From positions 186,001 to 250,000 of the forward strand of contig JADJTG010000014.1 in the NCBI GenBank assembly GCA_016711285.1: DNA of 64,000 nucleotides. Reading direction: 5' to 3'. Shown piece by piece: positions 34,197 through 42,539 of this stretch. The translations under genes and the position numbers were made by a program. Positions within the stretch are counted from its first letter, which is position 1. Each line of letters opens with the position of its first letter. Origin of the DNA: Sphingobacteriales bacterium (GTDB lineage Bacteria > Bacteroidota > Bacteroidia > Chitinophagales > UBA2359). A model generated the notes under the pieces. It was not told where the DNA came from, did not search any database, and saw nothing but the letters and a program-made list of their open reading frames with translations.

Positions 34197-35224
34197 CTAA
34201 GTCCTTGAACATATTTAGTTTGCATTAAACGGATTAAAATTGATATTTAAAACCTTACCAATATTAGCCATACACCTATTGTTGGCATAAAAAAGGGAAT
34301 CTTTTTCAAGATAATATTCTGGAAGCAGCCACTCAGTTTTTAACTTTTGCCATACTGTTTCAACCATATTTAGATGAGGCGAATAAGTTGGTAAAAAGAA
34401 TATAAAAAGCCCCCTTTGTTGCCATATAGTCATATTTTTCTGAAATAGTTTAGAGCGATGAGGACTTTCATTATCCAATACTACAAAGGTATTTTTTTTG
34501 ATTTTGAACGATAAATTATCTAATTGATGAACAATAAAACTACTATCTATATTCTGCTCGGTCATAGCCCAATGACACTCATTAGCTCGGCTGATGAGTG
34601 CAAAAATATTAGTTTTATAGCCTTTTTCAACGCAAACAGCTACTGTTTCATCAGGAAATTGCCAGCCATAAGGAACGTAGCCCTCACTATTGACCTGAGA
34701 CTTTCATCGCCATAGAAAAGTGTTATCAAACCTTGCTCAGACAGCCTTTCCAATTCTTGCAAGTCTGCTACCTTACTCTTATAAATTTACTACTCAGGCT
34801 TACTTTTACAACGTTTTCTTATCTGCTTATATCTTGCCCCAAGCTTTTTAAAAAACGCCTAAAAGTAATTCCACTTACCGCTTTTCCGTCGCCGATTGCC
34901 ATTCCAACTTAGCTGTTGATACTTTTTGGCGGTGCTGTTTTACTAATTCAAGAATAGTTGCTCTATCTTTTATTATATCTATTTTTGGCTTTCGACCACG
35001 CCCTTCTTTTATCAAAAGCCCTGATATACCTGCTGTTTTATATCGTTTTAGCCAACTATTGACACTTACTTCACAAAAATTTGAACAACATATCAAGGAA
35101 CTAATGAAACAAAAATATTTACTAAAACTCAAATTGTCAATATTTTACAATATATTGATGACCTTATAAATATATATTAATATCTATCACCCGAAATGGA
35201 ATAATTGAGTTCATCTACTTAGCA
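34195..35224 (-). mobile_element. IS630-family insertion sequence remnant
   Basis: The element is bounded by imperfect 16-bp terminal inverted repeats, TGCTAAGTCCTTGAAC (34195-34210) and the complement of GTTCATCTACTTAGCA (35209-35224), matching at 13 of 16 positions. Length is 1030 bp, normal for IS630. Inside, in the minus direction, are parts of a transposase with helix-turn-helix and DDE domains in several frames. The TA target duplication expected for IS630 is not obvious, so the exact ends may be off by a few bases. Confidence 0.75.
34215..35132 (-). pseudogene. IS630 transposase, broken by several frameshifts
   Basis: The N-terminal piece (35132 to 34875) has the winged helix-turn-helix of IS630 proteins: WLKRYKTAGISGLLIKEGRG and on to LVKQHRQKVSTAKLEW. 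A middle stretch is split between frames (for instance ELERLSEQGLITLFYGDES and GYVPYGWQFPDETVAVCV), with the first DDE aspartate in FYGDES. The C-terminal piece (34565 to 34215) has the second aspartate in TFVVLDNESPHRSK and the glutamate in FLPTYSPHLNMVETVWQKLK. At least two frameshifts and a stop separate the pieces, so it is inactive. Confidence 0.85.
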
Positions 35225-35462
35225 CGGTTTATTTTACACTCCCTGCCGACACCTCACAATTATCGGCAAATTGTTGTTTATGAAACATTATATATGGTAA
35301 ATATAGGTGCTGCGGCGCGACACAAAAAAACATATATAATTGTATTTAAAAAAATATCATTATTTTTGTTGCACTTTTCAAATCGGGTAATTACTTTTTT
35401 TTGGCAAAAGGTGATACATATCGGCTCACCACAAAAATATATTTTCGTTCTTTTCAAAATTT

Positions 35463-36398
35463 ATGTACAGTCGCCGCCTATTGCGCGTAAAAGCTCTCCA
35501 AGCTTTATATGCTTACGAAATCAACGCGCTTCCTTTGGGAACTTACGACAATGTTATTAAAAAAAGTGTGGGAGATACTTTTGCACAGTATATATATCTG
35601 CTGCATTTGCTCACCGAGATAGCAGGCTACGCCCAGCAGTATCACCACACGCAGGAGTCGCGCAATGTGCAGAGCGAAGCCGATTTGCGTCCGGTGCATT
35701 TGCTGGCAGCGAACCCGTATATAGAGGCAATCCTCAAGCACGAAGCCTATCAGAAAGCCCTTAAAACTTATTCGTTCGGCAGCTTGTACGACCGCGATTT
35801 TATCAAGCAATTATTTGGTGAAATTTCCGACAAAACGGGTTTTGTGTCTTATATCAACCAAAAAAATCCCAGCATTGAGGAGCATCACAAAGTCGTTAAA
35901 CTGATTTTGAAGCGGTCTTTTTTGGAAAATGAGACCTTTTGGGAAAATATAAGCGAGCATTTTACCTGTTGGGACGATGACTGCGATGTAGTGGTGAATA
36001 AATTTGCTACTTCGCTCAACGAATTTTTTGAAGGGTTTCCGCGTCCTTTGCATATTTTTCCTTTCAATTTCAAAGAAGCGGAAGATTTTACGCTCCATTT
36101 ATTTCATCAGGTAGCACTCAACGACGAGGCACTTCAGAAAATCATCAGCCCCAAATATAAAAACTGGGAGGAGGAGCGCGTGAATAAAATAGATACGATT
36201 TTGCTCAAATTAGCACTCGCCGAATTGTTGTATTTTCCCGAAATTCCCTCCAAAGTATCCATCAACGAATATGTGGAGATTTCAAAAGAATACAGCACTC
36301 CGAAAAGTAAAGATTTTTTGAACGGTATTTTGGACGTGCTGATGAAAGAATTGGAGCGCGAAGGAAAAATAAAAAAAGTGGGGCGCGGTTTGCGCTGA
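35463..36398 (+). CDS. nusB: Transcription antitermination factor NusB (long Bacteroidota form)
   Basis: This 311-aa protein is the long form of NusB found in Bacteroidota, where the classical ~140-aa fold is preceded by an extended helical part. The opening MYSRRLLRVKALQALYAYE is the NusB RNA-binding helix. The C-terminal third (NWEEERVNKIDTILLKLALAEL, then IPSKVSINEYVEISKEYSTPKS and SKDFLNGILDVL) matches the conserved NusB core. It works with NusE in rRNA antitermination. It is directly upstream of yajC, 58 bp apart, a common pairing in this phylum. Confidence 0.93.
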   Translation: MYSRRLLRVKALQALYAYEINALPLGTYDNVIKKSVGDTFAQYIYLLHLLTEIAGYAQQYHHTQESRNVQSEADLRPVHLLAANPYIEAILKHEAYQKALKTYSFGSLYDRDFIKQLFGEISDKTGFVSYINQKNPSIEEHHKVVKLILKRSFLENETFWENISEHFTCWDDDCDVVVNKFATSLNEFFEGFPRPLHIFPFNFKEAEDFTLHLFHQVALNDEALQKIISPKYKNWEEERVNKIDTILLKLALAELLYFPEIPSKVSINEYVEISKEYSTPKSKDFLNGILDVLMKELEREGKIKKVGRGLR

Positions 36399-36456
36399 TG
36401 CACAGAGAAGAATAAATGTAACCTTTTTTATTGAAAATTTTATATAAAAAATATTT

Positions 36457-36792
36457 ATGATGTTGTTGTTCTTATTACAAGCCGGAGCGAGCGGTTTAAT
36501 GATTCAAATACTCCCTTTTTTACTCATATTTGTTGTGTTTTATTTTTTTATTCTGCGCCCTCAAAGCAAGCGTATGCAGGAGCAGCAAGCATTTACGAAT
36601 AACCTCAAAAAAGGTGATAAAGTGGTGACAACAGGCGGCATACACGGCAGAGTACAGCAAATAGATGAGCAAACCCTCGTGCTGCAAGTAGATGTAAGCA
36701 CCAAAATACGGGTGGAAAAATCGGCACTTTCGGCAGAACTCAGCAAAGCCGTCGCCGCCAAAGACGACAGCATCACGCCTGCGGCTTCTTAG
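36457..36792 (+). CDS. yajC: Preprotein translocase subunit YajC
   Basis: This 111-aa protein has one membrane helix (about residues 10-32, ILPFLLIFVVFYFFILRPQ) followed by the diagnostic RPQSKRMQEQQAFTNNLKKG and DKVVTTGGIHGRV. It is an accessory of SecDF in protein export. The start is at a tandem ATG-ATG; either could be used. It follows nusB and is followed by a methyltransferase 27 bp after its stop, so the three may form one operon. Confidence 0.95.
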   Translation: MMLLFLLQAGASGLMIQILPFLLIFVVFYFFILRPQSKRMQEQQAFTNNLKKGDKVVTTGGIHGRVQQIDEQTLVLQVDVSTKIRVEKSALSAELSKAVAAKDDSITPAAS

Positions 36793-36819
36793 TTGGTGGG
36801 TATTATTGGTCATACAAAA

Positions 36820-37626
36820 ATGAAGCCTCCAAAAGATTATATCGACATCAACCGCCGGTCGTGGAACAAAAAAACCGACATTCATGTAACCTCTGAATTT
36901 TACGACCTCCCCGCTTTTTTGCAGGGAAAAAGCTCTTTGAACGACATAGAATTGAACCTGCTCGGCGATATAAAAGGAAAAAGCATCTTGCACCTGCAAT
37001 GCCATTTCGGGCAGGATACCATTTCGCTGAGTCGGCTCGGTGCAAGGGTGGTCGGGGTGGATTTGTCGGATAAAGCCATCGCTAAAGCCCGCGAAATCGC
37101 CCTGCAAACACAGTCCGATGCCGAATTTATTTGCTGCAACCTCTACGATTTGCCGCAGTATGTAACACAACAAAATTTTGATATTGTTTTTACAAGTTAT
37201 GGAACAATCGGCTGGCTGCCCGATTTGGATAAATGGGCAACTATTATCGCCACTTGTTTAAAACCGGACGGACGCTTTGTATTGGTAGATTTTCATCCGG
37301 TAGTGTGGATGTTTGACGATAATTTTGAAAAAATCGCCTACAACTATTTCAACACCGGAGCCATCGTAGAAACCCTGAGCGGAACTTATGCCGACCCCAC
37401 CGCCAATATCACACAGCAATATGTCATGTGGAATCACAGCTTGTCCGAAATCATCAGCAGCTTAATTCGCAGCCAACTCGAAATTCAGCACTTCGGCGAG
37501 TTGGATTATTCGCCCTACAACTGCTTCAGGCATACTATTGAAACAGCACCCAAAAAATACAGAATCCGCCATTTGGATAATAAAATTCCGATGTTGTTTT
37601 CCATCGCTGCCGCCAAAAAGTTATAA
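36820..37626 (+). CDS. Class I SAM-dependent methyltransferase
   Basis: The frame opens right after yajC, but the ATG at 36820 is the likely start, giving 268 aa (MKPPKDYIDINRRSWNKK). The Rossmann methyltransferase motifs are clear: ILHLQCHFGQDTISLSRLG (motif I, about residue 57), VVGVDLSDKAIAKA (acidic residue for SAM ribose, ~78) and FDIVFTSYGTIGWLPDL (motif IV region). It belongs to the Methyltransf_11/25 type. The C-terminal half is probably substrate-binding, but the substrate is unknown. It is co-directional with nusB-yajC. Confidence 0.88.
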   Translation: MKPPKDYIDINRRSWNKKTDIHVTSEFYDLPAFLQGKSSLNDIELNLLGDIKGKSILHLQCHFGQDTISLSRLGARVVGVDLSDKAIAKAREIALQTQSDAEFICCNLYDLPQYVTQQNFDIVFTSYGTIGWLPDLDKWATIIATCLKPDGRFVLVDFHPVVWMFDDNFEKIAYNYFNTGAIVETLSGTYADPTANITQQYVMWNHSLSEIISSLIRSQLEIQHFGELDYSPYNCFRHTIETAPKKYRIRHLDNKIPMLFSIAAAKKL

Positions 37627-37673
37627 GTTTTATTATAGTGTTATTGATTGATTTTTTATTCATTATCAATTAG

Positions 37674-38594
37674 TTATTTTAAAATAGTTTTTGAAAGATT
37701 GTTTTTAAAATCAAACATAGTATCTTTTAACTTTCTTTGCTGTTCTTTTAAGTTAATCCATTCATTTACAATCTCTTTTTGCTTATCTAAATCCGGTAAT
37801 GGAATTTCTAATTCACCAAGCAAGTCAAATGTTAAGTTTTGACGAACTGAACCAGATGTTGCTGCACGTAAAAACGGATTAAACCAATCTGACGAAAGCA
37901 CCAAATATAAATATTCATTTAATAAACCTTCTTTTACTCCAAAAACTACGTAAGCCGGACTAATATACATATTATCAAACTCTTCATCAACAATTCCAAT
38001 TGAGCCGACATTAACACGATAAGAGTTATACACCAATTCGCCTGCCCTTACTTTTTTATATGGTTGATTAAATGTTTCTCCTTTTTCTGTTAAATTAAGA
38101 TAAACTCCTTCACGATTAGTAACTCCAAGAATATCAAAATTTTCATCAGGAAAATCAAATAATTTAACTTTTTCGCTGTGTTCATATATATAATTCTTAA
38201 GTTTTTTTAGTTCATATACAGATGTTAATGTGTATAAATAATTTTTTGCGTCCCAACGTGTTAAATCTTTGTATTCTACAATTGCACTTTTTTCAAGTTT
38301 TACAGTTTCATTATTTAGAAATTGTTTATAAACTTTTGCTACTTCAATCAATTCGTTTTCACAATCATCGCCTGTTGCTGTAATACCAACCTTTTCGGCT
38401 TCATACATAAAAATTTGATAATTGAAATCAGCTTTTGCTAATTTTCTACTTTCTTGCAATACAAGTAAATCTAATTCTTTTATTCGCTTTTCTGCATTTT
38501 TCTTTTGAGTTTTTAAATCATCAGATGCTTGTTTAAATTCATCTTTTGAATTATATTCTTTTTGAGTAATTTTGATTTCTATGATGTCTTTCAA
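37674..38594 (-). CDS. DNA specificity (TRD) part of a split restriction-modification protein
   Basis: This 306-aa frame encodes a HsdS-like target-recognition domain. There is one TRD (about residues 120-270, with GVTNREGVYLNL, AGELVYNSYRVNVGSIGIV and ISPAYVVFGV) flanked by coiled coils, and the C-terminal IPLPDLDKQKEIVNEWINL is the classic S-subunit conserved region. The same frame stays open upstream of its first ATG and there encodes KFTKEEETNWQNLLKIKQ, the usual junction between N6-methylase and specificity domains. So it is most likely the C-terminal third of the protein encoded just upstream, split off by a one-base deletion at 38685-38689. A BcgI-like natural two-subunit design is the alternative. 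Confidence 0.8.
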   Translation of the reverse strand: MKDIIEIKITQKEYNSKDEFKQASDDLKTQKKNAEKRIKELDLLVLQESRKLAKADFNYQIFMYEAEKVGITATGDDCENELIEVAKVYKQFLNNETVKLEKSAIVEYKDLTRWDAKNYLYTLTSVYELKKLKNYIYEHSEKVKLFDFPDENFDILGVTNREGVYLNLTEKGETFNQPYKKVRAGELVYNSYRVNVGSIGIVDEEFDNMYISPAYVVFGVKEGLLNEYLYLVLSSDWFNPFLRAATSGSVRQNLTFDLLGELEIPLPDLDKQKEIVNEWINLKEQQRKLKDTMFDFKNNLSKTILK

Positions 38595-38644
38595 TTTTTG
38601 TCTTTCAGTTTGTTGACTGTTGTAAACAAATTCTTGTTTTATTT

Positions 38645-40339
38645 TTAAAAGGTTTTGCCAATTTGTTTCTTCTTCTTTTGTGAATTTTTGAAAAACAATA
38701 AAGAACAGTTTACATCTGCATCACTTGACAAAAATGTTTCTCTTGGTAATGAAACAGTTGCTAATATATATCCATTATTTTCTGTAAATTCTCTAACAAA
38801 TTCTTCTTTGGGGTTATTAAAAAGTCCGTTTGGCAAAACTATTGCTAATTTGCCTTTTTCTTTTAATAAATTAATGGAACGTTCTAAAAATAAAACTTGT
38901 GTTGTAATACTATTGCTTTTAGGTAATTGAAATAATTTTAAAATATCTTTATCAGTAGTTTTCATTCCAAAAGGTGGATTTGTTAAAACTACATCAAATT
39001 TATTATCCGTAATTGCATCATTAATATTTAAAAAGCCATCGCCATGATGTATGCCTCCGTGTCCGTCTCCGTGCATAATCATATTCATTTTTGCGGTTCT
39101 TGCCGCACGTTCGTTAGCGTCAATTCCAAAAATACAATTATTTGCTAAATTAAATACTCTTGTATCTTTGTTCGTTATATCACTATTTTTCTCTAATTTC
39201 GTAAATAATTCTAATATTTTAACATCTTTTTCTTGTTCCGAAAAACTGTTATTATTTTCAATTTCTGTTTTAATCTTTAAATATTCATCGTTTAACGATT
39301 GATATATTTTTTGTTGCACATCTTGAAAAAATTTAATAAGAAAACCGCCACTACCGCAAGCGGGGTCGCAAACTATTTGATTTTCTTGTGGATTAATCAT
39401 TTCAACCATAAACTCAACAACAGGACGTGGTGTGAAAAATTGACCTAATTTTCCTCTCAAAAAAGTATCACTTAAAAAACTTTCAAAGGCAATTCCTTTT
39501 GTATCTACCGATGTTTCGGATAAATTGTATTTTTCTAATTTTTGAATAATTGCTTTTATTGTAGTGTTATTCAAATTAATTTTTTCGTCGGGCTTAAAAA
39601 TTGCACTTTTTCCAAATTCTGTTTTTGTATCATCAAAAGTTTTTGAAATAAAATTTTTTGTATAAACTTCTGCTTTTTCTACCCAATCTAAACTGAAAAT
39701 ATTTTGACTTTTTTCTGCTTTTAAATTTCTTTCTGCGTAAACTTTCATAAATAAAATTTTCGCAATTTCGTCAAAAGCAATAGTTGGGTCTAACTTTTCA
39801 TTATTACGAATAATATTATGACAAGATTTCAAAATATCTCTAAACTCTCCCTGTCTAAAAACTTTTAGTTTAGAAAATAACTCTTCAATTTCTTTATCAT
39901 TTGCTCTTGCGGTTGGAATATTCTCAATTTCTTCTCTATATCCGGGTGATTTATCTTTTTTTACTCGCCAAAATCTCGTTTCTAAATTATTGTGAGTTAC
40001 AAAAAACGGTGCATTATGGATACGTGCATATAATTCGCCTTGTAAATAATCTTTTTCAAAAATAATAATACTTTCAGCTTTACATTCAACAATAATTAAA
40101 GGATTATTATTGAGTTTAATATCATTGAAATGTCTATAAATAACAATATCTGCTCGTGCTTGTGCTGAACCCCGACCTGTCAAATTTTCTTCTTCCAACA
40201 TTTGTTCAAGTGAATATCCATAATTATTAACAAGTTGTAAAACAAAATTTTGTCTTATAACTTCTTCCGGCTTTTTAACTAACCATTTTTTACGTATATG
40301 GCTGTATATTTTATCGTTTTCTTCTAATATTTTTAGCAT
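38645..40339 (-). CDS. Type IIG-like restriction endonuclease-methyltransferase
   Basis: This 564-aa frame holds a nuclease and an N6-adenine methyltransferase. Residues ~20-130 are a HSDR_N-type PD-(D/E)xK domain with ARADIVIYR (D64) and LIIVECKAES (E85, K87). The methyltransferase (about 230-560) has GQFFTPRPVVEFMVE, VCDPACGSGGFLIKF (motif I), VVLTNPPFGMKT (NPPF, motif IV) and KLAIVLPNGLFNNP. The C-terminus is frame-shifted (NSQKKKKQIGKTF), while another frame continues into the recognition domain. Restoring one A in the run at 38685-38689 gives one protein of about 888 aa, with R, M and S activities, as in AloI- or CjeI-like type IIG enzymes. It probably cuts unmodified incoming DNA. Confidence 0.85.
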   Translation of the reverse strand: MLKILEENDKIYSHIRKKWLVKKPEEVIRQNFVLQLVNNYGYSLEQMLEEENLTGRGSAQARADIVIYRHFNDIKLNNNPLIIVECKAESIIIFEKDYLQGELYARIHNAPFFVTHNNLETRFWRVKKDKSPGYREEIENIPTARANDKEIEELFSKLKVFRQGEFRDILKSCHNIIRNNEKLDPTIAFDEIAKILFMKVYAERNLKAEKSQNIFSLDWVEKAEVYTKNFISKTFDDTKTEFGKSAIFKPDEKINLNNTTIKAIIQKLEKYNLSETSVDTKGIAFESFLSDTFLRGKLGQFFTPRPVVEFMVEMINPQENQIVCDPACGSGGFLIKFFQDVQQKIYQSLNDEYLKIKTEIENNNSFSEQEKDVKILELFTKLEKNSDITNKDTRVFNLANNCIFGIDANERAARTAKMNMIMHGDGHGGIHHGDGFLNINDAITDNKFDVVLTNPPFGMKTTDKDILKLFQLPKSNSITTQVLFLERSINLLKEKGKLAIVLPNGLFNNPKEEFVREFTENNGYILATVSLPRETFLSSDADVNCSLLFFKNSQKKKKQIGKTF

Positions 40340-40510
40340 AATTATTATGTCATTCTTTATTGTGCAAATATAGTAAAATAGAAATTTTTTTATTTCTTTT
40401 ATATAGACACAAATATTTTTCTTGTTTTTGATTATAAATATTGGTGTGTATCAAAATAAATAGAAGATCTTGGTAATTTTTCTATCTTTATCCTGTTAAA
40501 AAAAAATGGT

Positions 40511-41311
40511 ATGGATATGCCCCCGACAACAAAGGACCTGCGCTTGGCTTTGGTGCAAAGTGATTTGCACTGGGAAAATGCCGCCGCCAACCGCGCCGCC
40601 CTCACGCTGCAATTAGAGGCAATACAAGAAGCCGATATTATCATCTTGCCCGAAATGTTTGCCACCGGCTTCACGATGAACGCCGCCGCCTGTGCCGAAA
40701 CACTTCAGGGCGAGTCGCTGCAATGGCTGCAAGCGCAAGCCGCCGCCAAACAATGCGCCGTGTGCGGCAGCCTCATTATAGCCGAAAACGGAAAATTTTA
40801 CAATCGCTTTGTTTTTTGCGATGAACAGGGAAATATCCACAGCTACAACAAACGCCACCTTTTTCGTATGGGCAACGAACACCATACCTACACCGCCGGC
40901 ACGCAAGCTGTTGTTTTTTCTTATAAAGGCTGGCGCATCTGCCCGCAAATATGCTACGATTTGCGTTTTCCGGTGTGGAGTCGCCAACCCGCCAATCCCT
41001 ACGATCTACTGCTGTATGTAGCCAATTGGCCTCAGATGCGGCGTTTTGCGTGGCGCACCCTGCTGCGTGCCCGCGCCATCGAAAACCAAACTTTTGTGTG
41101 CGCCGTCAATCGCGTAGGCACTGACGGCAAGGGCGTGTATCACAGCGGCGACAGTGCCATTATTGATTTCAGAGGCGATACCCTCACCGAAGCACAGCAC
41201 CAGAGCAGCATCGTACAGGCGCAGTTGTCGTGGTCGGCTTTGCAGCGTTTTCGGGAGGAGTTTCCGGCGTGGCAAGATGCCGATTCCTTTTCAATTGCAG
41301 CAGACGAATAG
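40511..41311 (+). CDS. Nitrilase-family omega-amidase (YafV-like)
   Basis: This 266-aa protein is a carbon-nitrogen hydrolase. The catalytic triad is visible as Glu in IIILPEMFATGFTM (about residue 43), Lys in SYNKRHLFRMG (~115) and Cys in ICPQICYDLRFPVW (~149). PEMFxTGF and the Q-x-CYDLRFP form are typical of YafV/omega-amidase enzymes, which hydrolyse alpha-ketoglutaramate or ketosuccinamate for methionine salvage and metabolite repair. Length is normal (about 255-275 aa). The gene lies between two restriction/housekeeping blocks; dtd follows after 110 bp. Confidence 0.9.
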   Translation: MDMPPTTKDLRLALVQSDLHWENAAANRAALTLQLEAIQEADIIILPEMFATGFTMNAAACAETLQGESLQWLQAQAAAKQCAVCGSLIIAENGKFYNRFVFCDEQGNIHSYNKRHLFRMGNEHHTYTAGTQAVVFSYKGWRICPQICYDLRFPVWSRQPANPYDLLLYVANWPQMRRFAWRTLLRARAIENQTFVCAVNRVGTDGKGVYHSGDSAIIDFRGDTLTEAQHQSSIVQAQLSWSALQRFREEFPAWQDADSFSIAADE

Positions 41312-41421
41312 AGCATATTTTGTTGTGAAAAAGCCTTCAATCCTTGTAAGTGTTGAGAAAATACAGCATTTTACATCCGTTTTTTTAAAAATAATCCCGT
41401 CATCACATCATCATTTTTATT

Positions 41422-41874
41422 ATGCGAGCAGTTATTCAAAGGGTGAGCGAAGCCTCCGTGAGCATTGAAGGAAAAATAAAAGGCGAAATTGCCGGAGGCC
41501 TGTTGGTATTGCTCGGCATTGAAGAAGCCGACACCGAAGCCGACATTCAATATTTAAGTAAAAAAATAGTGCAGTTGCGTATTTTTGGCGATGAGGAAGG
41601 AAAAATGAACCATTCTGTACAGGATAGCGGCGGCGACATATTGCTCATCAGTCAGTTTACGCTGCACGCCTCCACCCAAAAAGGCAATCGCCCTTCTTTC
41701 ATCAAAGCCGCCAAACCCGCTACCGCCATTCCTTTATACGAAGCGTTTAAAAAAACTGTGGCTGAATATTTGGGAAAACCCGTAGCCTGCGGCGAATTTG
41801 GAGCAGATATGAAAGTAAAATTGCTCAATGACGGTCCCGTGACAATTGTGATGGATTCTAAAAACAGAGAATAA
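41422..41874 (+). CDS. dtd: D-aminoacyl-tRNA deacylase
   Basis: This 150-aa enzyme removes D-amino acids (and glycine from tRNA-Ala) mischarged on tRNAs. The start MRAVIQRVSEASVSIEG, the SQFTLHAST active-site strand (about residues 77-85) and the NDGPVTIVMDS C-terminus with the cross-subunit GP motif are all diagnostic. Length is exactly typical. It is followed 14 bp later by a MazG-like gene, so the two are probably co-transcribed. Confidence 0.96.
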   Translation: MRAVIQRVSEASVSIEGKIKGEIAGGLLVLLGIEEADTEADIQYLSKKIVQLRIFGDEEGKMNHSVQDSGGDILLISQFTLHASTQKGNRPSFIKAAKPATAIPLYEAFKKTVAEYLGKPVACGEFGADMKVKLLNDGPVTIVMDSKNRE

Positions 41875-41888
41875 AGAAAAAATGTACA

Positions 41889-42245
41889 ATGAATACTGAA
41901 ATGCACCAAGAACTTACTTTGCGCGCCGCCCAACAACAAGTAGATGAGTGGATAAAAAATATAGGAGTGCGCTATTTCAACGAGCTTACCAATACCGCCA
42001 TTTTGATGGAAGAGGTCGGCGAAGTAGCGCGGCTGATGGCGCGTATCTATGGCGAGCAATCATTTAAAAACAGCGACGAGGCAAAAAACCTGCCCGATGA
42101 AATGGCAGATGTGCTTTTTGTGTTGATATGTCTCGCCAATCAATGTAAAATAGACTTAACAGAGGCATTGCAACGCAATTTGGAGAAGAAAACCCAAAGA
42201 GACCGCCAAAGACACCGCAACAATCCGAAATTATCAGATAAATAA
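41889..42245 (+). CDS. MazG-like nucleotide pyrophosphohydrolase
   Basis: This 118-aa helical protein has the MazG/all-alpha NTP pyrophosphatase metal site: EEVGEVARL (ExxE, about residue 42) and DEMADVLFVLICLAN (ExxD, ~72). These bind Mg2+ and hydrolyse (d)NTPs to monophosphates, cleaning the nucleotide pool. It sits immediately after dtd, suggesting a shared quality-control role. The tail is basic. Confidence 0.88.
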   Translation: MNTEMHQELTLRAAQQQVDEWIKNIGVRYFNELTNTAILMEEVGEVARLMARIYGEQSFKNSDEAKNLPDEMADVLFVLICLANQCKIDLTEALQRNLEKKTQRDRQRHRNNPKLSDK

Positions 42246-42539
42246 ATAATAAGCAGCTGTAAATAATCAGTTATAAGTTGTGAAAGAATATAAGTATCTG
42301 ATTATTAATCATTTATATTAACTTATTAAGTATAAAGCAATTTTAGACGAATACTTGTCATTTAATTTTTTTTATTTTTGGAATGGGTTATAAGACAAAA
42401 ACATACTTTTTTTTTGTCTTATTTTTATAAAGTCGCTTTTCAAAGTATCTGTATATCTAAAAATATAATTATTTTTATCGCTTTATTTTGCCAAACAAGC
42501 TATTCTATCGCCCTTTCAACAAAAACACACCCTTATAAT

